DNA from: Sandaracinaceae bacterium
GTDB taxonomy: Bacteria > Myxococcota_A > Polyangia > Polyangiales > Houyiibacteriaceae
Assembly (NCBI GenBank): GCA_012514415.1
Contig: JAAZAH010000047.1
Location: 1-26,925, forward strand
Reading direction: 5' to 3'
Length of the DNA stretch: 26,925 bases
Part shown: positions 7,268 through 13,619 of the stretch, in pieces
How the letters are laid out: each line of letters begins with the position of its first letter
How positions within the stretch are numbered: the first letter of the stretch is position 1
The notes under the pieces: generated by a model
What the model was told of the DNA's origin: nothing
The model's input: the letters and a program-made list of their open reading frames with translations, nothing else
The model's database searches: none
Made by a program: the position numbers and the translations under genes

Positions 7268-8674
7268 TCAACCCTTGACCCGCTCGATGCGGATCGGAAG
7301 TCCGTCGGCGGGGATGGGGAGCGAGGTGAAGTTGAGAGGCAGCTCGTAACCTTCGGGCACGTAGAAGCGATAGCGCTGAAGCGCGTGCGCGACGAGCGTC
7401 CGAACCTCGAGTTCAGCAAAACGCATCCCGATGCATTTATGAACGCCTCCGCCAAAGGGAACATACCCAAAACGATGCCGCTTGTGTTCAGCGCGTTCGG
7501 GCGAAAACCGGAGCGGATCGAAGCGCTCGGGATCGGTCCAGAGCGAAGGCATAAAGTGGGTATGGAGCGGAGCGATCATCACGTTCTCGCCGGCCCGGAT
7601 GCGCTTCCCTTCGAACTCGACGTCCTTGACCGCGCGGCGAGTCGTGTACGGAAGCGGCGGCATCAATCGAAGCGCCTCTTGCATCCCGTATTCGATGAGC
7701 GGGAGTTTATCCAGATCGTCGTATTCGATGGGACCGTTGCCGAGCGCGAAGACCTCATCGCGGCACTTTTCCTGATAGGCGAGGTTTTTCGCGAGGTAAT
7801 AGAAGAGCGTCGAAGCCGTCATCGTCGAGGTATCGTGCGCGGCCATCATCAGGAAGATGAGGTGGTCGACCAATTCCTCGTTATTGAAGCGATCGGCTTT
7901 CCGCGTCTCGCCGCGCGCAAGGAGTGCGAAGAAATCGCGATCGTCCGAGTCTCGCTTCTTTTCGATGCGCGCATCGATATAGTCTTCGAGGAGCTGTCGC
8001 CCGACATCCCCCCGATGCGTGAGCGTGCCAGGGATCGCAAAGGGGTTGATATTTCCCGGACCCGAGGCCTGAACGATATCGAGGAAGGCCTTATTGAGCT
8101 TACGGACAAGCGCGACATCGCGCTCGCCAAGGAAGACCTCGGAGGCGACCTCGAGGGTCATCTGTTTGATCTCGTTATAAAGAAGGAAGGGGGGATGATC
8201 GCCGGTGGGGAAGCGGTCGAGGCGGCGCTTGATCACGCGCTGCATGTCCTCGACGTAGCTTCGAAGCGCGGCATCCGTGAACGCGAAGTTCATCATGAGG
8301 CGGTGGGCGCGATGTTCCGCACCGTCGCGCAGCAAGAGCCCACCTCGGAAATAGCGGCCGATCTGTTCTTCCCACGCAGGCTGGTTCATGAAGGCCTGTT
8401 CGCGGTTCACGAAGACGAGCTCGTTGGCATCGGGGCCGAGCAGGATCACCGACTGCGAGCCCAAGAAGTTCATCTTGAAGATCGGGCCGATCTCTGCTTC
8501 TTTAGTGAAGAGGTAGCTCTTGGGATCCCTTAGGAATTTCCGCAGCTCGATGAGGGCGTGCATGCCGTTGTGCGCGAGCGGGACGGGCTCCTTGGGGTCT
8601 TTTGAGCGACCAAACGCGTTTAGCAGGCGACCAAGGTCGAAACCTCGGGTATTCTCTGTTAGAATTTGCGTCAC
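7268..8674 (-). CDS. Cytochrome P450
   Basis: About 468 residues. The I-helix oxygen-activation motif AAHDTS is present, as are the K-helix ExxR (EALR) and the heme-binding loop FGGGVHKCIG with the thiolate ligand C414. Together these are diagnostic of a P450 monooxygenase, which needs electrons from a reductase partner not found in the window. No N-terminal membrane anchor is clear. The start is uncertain. The open frame extends to 8815, inside the divergent tetR gene. GTG 8674 keeps the conserved N-terminal P-x-P-L region and avoids overlap; GTG 8689 is an alternative, and the first ATG (8563) would lose conserved sequence. The substrate is unknown. Head-to-head placement with a TetR gene suggests TetR control. 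Confidence 0.88.
   Translation of the reverse strand: MTQILTENTRGFDLGRLLNAFGRSKDPKEPVPLAHNGMHALIELRKFLRDPKSYLFTKEAEIGPIFKMNFLGSQSVILLGPDANELVFVNREQAFMNQPAWEEQIGRYFRGGLLLRDGAEHRAHRLMMNFAFTDAALRSYVEDMQRVIKRRLDRFPTGDHPPFLLYNEIKQMTLEVASEVFLGERDVALVRKLNKAFLDIVQASGPGNINPFAIPGTLTHRGDVGRQLLEDYIDARIEKKRDSDDRDFFALLARGETRKADRFNNEELVDHLIFLMMAAHDTSTMTASTLFYYLAKNLAYQEKCRDEVFALGNGPIEYDDLDKLPLIEYGMQEALRLMPPLPYTTRRAVKDVEFEGKRIRAGENVMIAPLHTHFMPSLWTDPERFDPLRFSPERAEHKRHRFGYVPFGGGVHKCIGMRFAELEVRTLVAHALQRYRFYVPEGYELPLNFTSLPIPADGLPIRIERVKG
8651..8665. promoter_or_regulatory. Inverted repeat between P450 and tetR, candidate operator
   Basis: ATTCT-CTGTT-AGAAT is a perfect 5-bp-arm inverted repeat 30 bases upstream of the tetR ATG and at the 5' end of the P450 frame. 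Its position suits a TetR-family operator that controls both genes. The arms are short, so chance is not excluded. Confidence 0.3.
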
Positions 8675-8679
8675 AAGCC

Positions 8680-8685
8680 AATAAT
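8680..8685 (+). promoter_or_regulatory. Candidate -10 element of the tetR-kinase operon (leaderless)
   Basis: AATAAT matches five of six bases of TATAAT and ends nine bases before the tetR ATG at 8695, in an AT-rich pocket of an otherwise GC-rich region. No Shine-Dalgarno precedes the ATG, so a leaderless or nearly leaderless transcript would fit. No good -35 is visible. Confidence 0.3.
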
Positions 8686-8694
8686 ACACGTCGT

Positions 8695-9294
8695 ATGTTA
8701 AAAACGCCAGCGGTTGATCGTCGAATCCTGAAGACACGGAATGCTCTGAGGATGGCCCTGCTCCGTCTGCTGGACGAGCGCCCGTTTGAGCAGATTTCCA
8801 TCGCCCTCCTCGCATCCGAGGCGAGGATCACCCGCGCCACGTTCTATCAACACTATTCCTCCGTCGAGGAGCTCTTCGCGGCCATCGTCGACGAGCTCTG
8901 CGAAAGGCTCGACGCGCGGATTGACGACGCGGATCTCCAGTTTCCCATCGATAACTCGCGCATCATCCGCCATGTGCTCACCGTCTGGGCCGAGGAGGTC
9001 GGTGAGATCTCGATCCTCGTCGAGCAAGGGCTCCGTCGGGTCGTCGTCGAGCGCTTCGAAGCGAGCCTCACGCGAATGCTCGAGCGGGTCATTCGCGTGA
9101 ACGGCCTGCCGAGCCTTCACGAGCGCGAGCTCGCTTACATCACGAATTTCCTGGCCAACGCGGCCATCTCCATCTTCAACACTTGGGCGCGCCGCGGCTA
9201 TAAAGAACGGCCCGATCAGTTGGAGCGCATCGTCGCCACCATCATCGGGCCAGGGATCGAGCAGCTGCTTCGCGACTCCGCCCGCCCCTCGTGA
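8695..9294 (+). CDS. TetR/AcrR-family transcriptional regulator
   Basis: 199 residues, typical for the family. The N-terminal helix-turn-helix is at about 14-60, with the recognition part ITRATFYQHYSS (45-56) close to the family consensus. The C-terminal helical domain (about 75-190) would bind a ligand and dimerise. ATG 8695 was chosen because the family usually starts 10-15 residues before the first helix; an in-frame start at 8602 would run into the P450 gene. It is divergent from the P450, so it probably represses that gene and itself. Its stop codon overlaps the start of the globin-coupled kinase (GTGA), tying the regulator to the signalling genes that follow. Confidence 0.92.
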   Translation: MLKTPAVDRRILKTRNALRMALLRLLDERPFEQISIALLASEARITRATFYQHYSSVEELFAAIVDELCERLDARIDDADLQFPIDNSRIIRHVLTVWAEEVGEISILVEQGLRRVVVERFEASLTRMLERVIRVNGLPSLHERELAYITNFLANAAISIFNTWARRGYKERPDQLERIVATIIGPGIEQLLRDSARPS

Positions 9295-10481
9295 CGATGT
9301 TTTCCACCGAGCCGAGCGTCTCCGACTCACTCCTCGAGGAGCTCATCTCGTACATCGGCTTTACGGCGGAGGATGGAGCGCTTCTTGCGCGATCAAAAGC
9401 GCTGCTCGAGCCATCGTTCACGGGCGCCATCGACGCGTTTTACGACGCGATCGGCGCCAACCCGAGAGCGCGCGCCGTTTTCGAGGATGAGGTGCAGATC
9501 GAGCGACAAAAGCGCGTCCTCCGCGATTGGCTCGAGACGCTCTTCTCGGGGGTGTACGATCGGGATTATTTCGACGCGCGCGCGCGGATTGGCTACGCGC
9601 ATGTCCGCATCGGGCTCGATCCCTCGTTGATGGTTGCAGCGATGAACATCCTCCGCGAATCGCTCCACGCGGCCGTGAATCGGCATATGGACGCAGCGGA
9701 TTGGGAGCCGCATGAGATCGTCGCACTCCACAGCGCGATCAACCGCATCTGCGATATCGATCTTGCCATCATGCTCGAGACGTATTCCGAGGATTATACG
9801 AGCCGGATGCGGGGAGCCGAGCGCCTCGCCGCTCTGGGACAGGTCGCGGGGACCATTGGCCATGAGCTGCGCAACCCGCTCGCCGTGATGGAAACCTCAG
9901 TGCACCTCCTTCGATCGCGCGTCGCGGGTGATGAAAAAGGCGAGCGGCATTTGCGGCGCCTCGCCGATCAGATCGCGCTGTCATCGCGCATCATCCGCGA
10001 GATCCTCGCGCTTGCGCGAGACGTCCCTCCCGAGACCGAAAAGGTGCGTGTCCTTGGGATCCTCGAGAGCGTGGTCGGCGAGATGGAGGGGGGGGCCGAA
10101 ATCCGCGTCCACGCTTCCATCGCCGAAGACTATGAGTTCGAGCTCGATCCGGGACAGCTTCGGCAGCTCTTTACGAACCTGCTGACGAACGCCATCCAAG
10201 CGTCGCCGAGGGGAGCCGCAGGGGTCGAGATTTCGATCGAGGAACATACGGACGGCCTCGCCATCATTGTCGAGGATGATGGGCCCGGGGTGCCTAACCA
10301 CCTCCGCTCCAAAATTTTTGAGCCTCTTTTTACGACGAGGATGCGCGGCGTTGGTTTTGGCCTCGCTCTTTGTCGCCGGATCGTCGAAAGCCATGGCGGT
10401 CACATTCGCGTGGTCGATCGCGTGGGTGGCGGAGCGCGCTTCGAAGTGCTCTTGCTCCGTCGAGCTGAGGTGACCCCATGA
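9291..10481 (+). CDS. Globin-coupled sensor histidine kinase
   Basis: 396 residues. Residues about 10-170 form a protoglobin-type heme domain: the helical pattern ends in IGYAHVRIGLDPSLM, with H104 as the expected proximal heme ligand. The kinase core follows: H-box HELRNP with phosphorylated H191, N-box around N300, G1 box DDGPGVP (329-335) and G2 box GVGFGLAL (353-360). No transmembrane segment is present, so it is a soluble gas sensor, most likely for O2 (NO or CO are possible). Globin-coupled sensors more often carry chemotaxis or GGDEF outputs; kinase outputs are less common. The GTG at 9291 overlaps the tetR stop; ATG 9297, two codons in, is an equal alternative. The stop overlaps the next start (ATGA). 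Confidence 0.9.
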   Translation: MTMFSTEPSVSDSLLEELISYIGFTAEDGALLARSKALLEPSFTGAIDAFYDAIGANPRARAVFEDEVQIERQKRVLRDWLETLFSGVYDRDYFDARARIGYAHVRIGLDPSLMVAAMNILRESLHAAVNRHMDAADWEPHEIVALHSAINRICDIDLAIMLETYSEDYTSRMRGAERLAALGQVAGTIGHELRNPLAVMETSVHLLRSRVAGDEKGERHLRRLADQIALSSRIIREILALARDVPPETEKVRVLGILESVVGEMEGGAEIRVHASIAEDYEFELDPGQLRQLFTNLLTNAIQASPRGAAGVEISIEEHTDGLAIIVEDDGPGVPNHLRSKIFEPLFTTRMRGVGFGLALCRRIVESHGGHIRVVDRVGGGARFEVLLLRRAEVTP

Positions 10482-10849
10482 GCGGTCGAATCCTCATCGT
10501 CGACGATAACGAAGACCTTGCCGAGAACGTCGCCGAGCTTCTCATCGAAGAGGGTTATCAGGCGATCCCCTCGATCTCTCCCGAAGACGCGATCGCAAAG
10601 GCTTCGAGCGAGAAATACGACTGCATCGTCCTCGATGTTCGGATGCCGGGGATGGACGGGATCGACCTTCGGAGGAAGCTCGTCCGGTCGCAGCCTGGAG
10701 CGTGTTTTGTCTTCATGACGGCCTATGCCTCGGACGAGCGCCTTGAGCTCGCCAAGCGCTCCTCGCTCGGAGTGCTTCCGAAGCCGTTTGCGCCAGGCTC
10801 TCTCATCGAGCTCATCGAACAATGTCGAGCCATCAAAAGAGAGAGCTGA
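10478..10849 (+). CDS. Single-domain response regulator (receiver only)
   Basis: 123 residues, exactly one receiver domain and no output domain. The acidic pair D9/D10, phosphorylation site D53 in VLDVRMPGMDG, T81 and K102 in LPKPF are all present, so it should be phosphorylatable. It lies between two kinase genes with overlaps on both sides (4 and 28 bases). It is best explained as a phosphate shuttle or sink between the globin-coupled kinase and the downstream kinase, or as a protein-interaction output. Confidence 0.93.
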   Translation: MSGRILIVDDNEDLAENVAELLIEEGYQAIPSISPEDAIAKASSEKYDCIVLDVRMPGMDGIDLRRKLVRSQPGACFVFMTAYASDERLELAKRSSLGVLPKPFAPGSLIELIEQCRAIKRES

Positions 10850-12315
10850 TCCGCGCGCTCGTCATCGACGATAACGTTGATCTTGCGGAAAACATCCGGG
10901 AGATCCTCGAAGAACTGGGCGTTGAGGCGCTTCTCGCGCACGATGCGGCGAGCGCGCTCGAGATCGCCGCGCGCGTTGTGGGAGCGATCGATCTCGCCTT
11001 CGTCGATCTTAAGCTGCCGGGCGGGGGGTCGGGGGTTGAGCTTCTGCCGCGGCTCCGCGCGCTCTCGGCCGAGATCGAGGTCATCATCGTCACGGGCAAT
11101 GCGACGCTCGATTCGGCCGTCCAGGCGGTGCGTCACGGCATCTTCGCCTATGTGCAAAAACCCTTCGACGCGCGGGATTTCATCGCCATTGCTGAGCGCG
11201 TCGTCGCCCAGATTCGGCTTCGAAAGGAGCGGGAGCGCCTAGCGCGTGAGCTCGAGCGCTCCGAGGAGCTTCATCGGAGCCTTGTCGAAATGGTCGATGC
11301 GGCCATCCTTCTCATCGATCGCGAGGGCACGATCCTCTTCGCCAATCCTTTCGCAGAGGAGCGGAGTCCCCACCCTCATGGCCTCATCGGCGAAAGTTTT
11401 ATCGAGACCTTCATCGAAGAGTGCTTGCGCACGCGCGTCCGGCGCGCGCTCTCGGAGCTTCGCCCCTACGAGCGCTCCGAGGGCGTGGAGTCCCATGCGC
11501 GTGTTGGCGATCAACTTCGCACGCTGAGGTGGTCGGTGAGCCGAGGCGGTTCTGGATCCGATGAGCGCTATCTCGCCGTCGGAATCGATCTCACCGAGAT
11601 GCGGGCGCTTCAGATGCGGGCGCTCGAGGCGGAAGCGCTTGCGGCGATCGGTACGTTGACGTCCGGGCTCGCTCATGAGATCCGAAACCCTCTCAACGCA
11701 GCGGCTCTTCAGCTTGAGCTCATCGTGCGGAGCGCGCGACGCGTCGAGGAGGGCAGCCTCCGCGACCGCATCGAAGAGCGCGTCGAGATCGTGCGGACTG
11801 AGCTCGCGCGGCTGAGTTCAATGCTCAATGACTTTCTCTCGCTCTCGCGACCGGCCGCGCTCTCACTCGAGGAGAAAGACCTTCGCGACATCATCGAGAG
11901 CGTGGAGGCGCTCCAGAGACCGCTTCTTGAGGCCGAGGGCATCGAGCTCCGGGTCGATCTTCCCGAGACACCGGTTCGCGCGCGAATCGACGAGACCAAG
12001 ATCAAGCAGGCCCTTATCAACCTCGTCCAGAATGCGCTTGAAGCGATCCGGGCCAAAGGCGGCGGAGTGATCGAGATCCGCGCTAAGGCGCGCAGTGATG
12101 GAGCCGTCGAGCTCGCCGTTGCAGACGATGGGCCTGGCTTCGGAGCAGCATCCGGAGACCTTCTCCGACCCTTCATGACCACGAAAGAGGGCGGGACGGG
12201 GCTCGGGCTCGCGATCGTTCGCACCATCGTCGAGCGCCATGGTGGAGAGCTCCGTCTTTTTGCGAATTCGCCGCGGGGCGCCGTCGCCCAATTCACCATC
12301 GACCGGAGAGCGTAA
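10822..12315 (+). CDS. Hybrid histidine kinase: receiver-PAS-HisKA-HATPase
   Basis: 497 residues. An N-terminal receiver (about 11-130) has D17, phospho-acceptor D62, T91 and K113. A short coiled linker follows, then a PAS domain (about 150-260, with AAILLIDREGTILFAN), then HisKA with LAHEIRNP (H285) and an HATPase domain with NLVQNALEAI, DDGPGFG and GGTGLGLAI. The receiver at the N terminus, ahead of the kinase, means it probably receives phosphate or docking input rather than passing phosphate on. It is soluble, with no membrane segment. The ATG at 10822 gives a 28-base overlap with the receiver gene and is the only start that keeps the first receiver strand. Confidence 0.92.
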   Translation: MSSHQKRELIRALVIDDNVDLAENIREILEELGVEALLAHDAASALEIAARVVGAIDLAFVDLKLPGGGSGVELLPRLRALSAEIEVIIVTGNATLDSAVQAVRHGIFAYVQKPFDARDFIAIAERVVAQIRLRKERERLARELERSEELHRSLVEMVDAAILLIDREGTILFANPFAEERSPHPHGLIGESFIETFIEECLRTRVRRALSELRPYERSEGVESHARVGDQLRTLRWSVSRGGSGSDERYLAVGIDLTEMRALQMRALEAEALAAIGTLTSGLAHEIRNPLNAAALQLELIVRSARRVEEGSLRDRIEERVEIVRTELARLSSMLNDFLSLSRPAALSLEEKDLRDIIESVEALQRPLLEAEGIELRVDLPETPVRARIDETKIKQALINLVQNALEAIRAKGGGVIEIRAKARSDGAVELAVADDGPGFGAASGDLLRPFMTTKEGGTGLGLAIVRTIVERHGGELRLFANSPRGAVAQFTIDRRA

Positions 12316-12349
12316 GTTTCGCACCCGCGCCGGCTTGAGCGCACGAGGA

Positions 12350-12371
12350 TGAGCCCGCATCCTTGGGCTCA
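12350..12371 (+). promoter_or_regulatory. Hairpin abutting the start codon of the TPR gene
   Basis: TGAGCCC (12350-12356) and GGGCTCA (12365-12371) form a perfect 7-bp stem with an 8-base loop, ending two bases before the ATG at 12374. There is no T-tract. It could mask the ribosome binding region or mark the 3' end of the kinase operon. Confidence 0.4.
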
Positions 12372-12373
12372 CC

Positions 12374-12691
12374 ATGACGCAGAAAAAAGATCGATTGGCG
12401 ATGCTCGAGGAGATGATCGCGAGCGGCAATAAGGATCCCTTTCTCCGCTATGCGCGCGCGATGGAGATTCGCGCAAGAGGCGACCTCGATGAAGCCCTCG
12501 ACGCGTACCGCGAGGTAATTGCGACCAACCCCGAATATGTGCCTTCGTATTTGATGGCAGGGCAAGTGGCGACGGAACTCGGCCGTTTTGAGCTGGCGCG
12601 GAAGATCCTCGAGGCGGGGATCCCGCGCGCTCAGGAAGCCGGCGATCAGCGCGCCGTCACCGAACTTGGCGCCGCGCTCGAGGAGCTCTAG
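12374..12691 (+). CDS. Small tetratricopeptide-repeat protein
   Basis: 105 residues. A short N-terminal segment (MTQKKDRLAMLEEMI) precedes about two TPR units: YARAMEIRARGDLDEALDAY with the following helix pair, then SYLMAGQVATELGRFELARKIL. Pattern positions such as A/G/Y/A follow the TPR consensus. No signal peptide is seen; a cytoplasmic adaptor role is likely. Similar stand-alone TPR proteins occur in myxobacteria, from general knowledge. ATG 12374 is preferred over ATG 12401 because the first helix would otherwise be cut. The gene is 58 bases after the kinase operon and converges with the regulator at 12710-13495. Confidence 0.8.
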   Translation: MTQKKDRLAMLEEMIASGNKDPFLRYARAMEIRARGDLDEALDAYREVIATNPEYVPSYLMAGQVATELGRFELARKILEAGIPRAQEAGDQRAVTELGAALEEL

Positions 12692-12709
12692 CCTCGCCCT
12701 CACGCGGCC

Positions 12710-13495
12710 CTACGCCGCCTTTTTTGAGCCTCGCGCTTTTTTTGCCGTTCCTCGCGCTTTTTTTACCGAAGGTCCGCGGGTTTTTGCCGTCCCGGGGCGA
12801 GGCCGCGCGAGGGCCTTTCGTTCCACGGGCAGCGCGCCAACCGGAGCGTCGCCCATGGTGGGGCTGCTGCCGGTCGCGTGAGCAAGCGCCGCTCGGAGGA
12901 CCTTTTTTCCGAGCGCGTCCATCGTCTCCTCGTGATGGATGCGGAGGAGCTGACGGATGCGCGTTTTTACCGTATTCGGCGAGACGCCGAGACCTTCGAT
13001 GAGCTCATCACGCGAGAGCGTCATCGTCGACAGCGCCGTCAGCTCCATCTGCTTCACGGTGAGCGAGAGCTGTCTGCCCATTTGTTCGACGGCGGCGGCG
13101 ATATGCGGATCGCGGGTGATCTCGAGCGCGAGGCCATAGCCCAAGAAAGCACGAAGCTCGCTGATTGGCGCGTCGCGAAGCACATGCCGAAAGCCGAGCG
13201 ACTCGATGATCTCAGGGCTCCTCGGCTCGTTTTCACTCATGAACAGCCCCGGCGCGTCGGCGTTCGAACGCCGCATCGCCTTCAGGATTCGCTGGATGGT
13301 CCGTCCATCTCCTTCGCTATCAACGATAAAGGAGATGAAGTTCGGTCGAGGGCGCTCCAACTCGCGCTGTATTTCAGCCGCGCTTCCGAGCGCTTTGACT
13401 GCGCCGTGCCTCCGGAGCCGCTTCGTCCACTCCGCTCGGCGGGCGTCGTCCTCTGCATAAAGGAGATAGGAGGGCGTAGTTTGATTTCTGGCCAT
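12710..13495 (-). CDS. Degenerate-receiver HTH regulator with histone-H1-like basic tail
   Basis: 261 residues in three parts. Residues 8-125 look like a receiver: E15/D16/D17 match the acidic cluster and D59 (FIVDSEGDG) sits where the phospho-acceptor lies, but the usual Lys-Pro is replaced by R107-D108 and the Thr motif is not conserved. Residues about 142-195 carry a LuxR/sigma-region-4-like helix-turn-helix (LSRDELIEGLGVSPNTVKTRIRQLL). Residues 225-261 are a Lys/Arg/Ala/Pro/Gly tail with KKARG repeats, like the C-terminal tails of histone-H1-like and AlgP-like proteins. The ATG at 13495 has a strong GGGGAG about seven bases upstream; a longer frame to 13678 lacks such support. It is divergent from the large lipoprotein operon and so may control it. 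Confidence 0.82.
   Translation of the reverse strand: MARNQTTPSYLLYAEDDARRAEWTKRLRRHGAVKALGSAAEIQRELERPRPNFISFIVDSEGDGRTIQRILKAMRRSNADAPGLFMSENEPRSPEIIESLGFRHVLRDAPISELRAFLGYGLALEITRDPHIAAAVEQMGRQLSLTVKQMELTALSTMTLSRDELIEGLGVSPNTVKTRIRQLLRIHHEETMDALGKKVLRAALAHATGSSPTMGDAPVGALPVERKALARPRPGTAKTRGPSVKKARGTAKKARGSKKAA
12720..12764. repeat. A/T homopolymer direct repeat encoding the KKARG tail
   Basis: Runs of T6 (12720-12725), T7 (12737-12743) and T7 (12758-12764) on the + strand read as AAA-AAA lysine codons on the - strand. The last two belong to a 21-base-spaced direct repeat with the core CTCGCGCTTTTTTT. They encode the KKARG units of the regulator tail and are potential slippage sites. Confidence 0.8.
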
Positions 13496-13619
13496 AATCG
13501 TCTCCCCACTTTCACTCTGGGGGAGTATTCGCGCGGACGCCACGTTTAACACCTTCTTTTTCCTGAAAGAGCGCCATCCATTAAGGTATTGTCCTCGTAT
13601 CTGGGGTTTGAGCATCACC
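13496..13619. promoter_or_regulatory. Divergent promoter region, regulator / large lipoproteins
   Basis: These 124 bases separate the two divergent starts and are AT-richer than their surroundings. The Shine-Dalgarno of the regulator (GGGGAG read on the - strand, near 13501-13506) is clear. I cannot assign -35/-10 hexamers with confidence for either direction. Confidence 0.5.

Noticed and set aside
7385..8533. 382-codon + strand frame across the P450
   Set aside because: It is the antisense shadow of a P450 with all diagnostic motifs on the - strand; the translation is unstructured and charged.
8675..8815. Longer P450 N terminus reaching 8815
   Set aside because: It would run through the HTH-coding part of the divergent tetR gene, and the extra residues have no anchor or P450 features.
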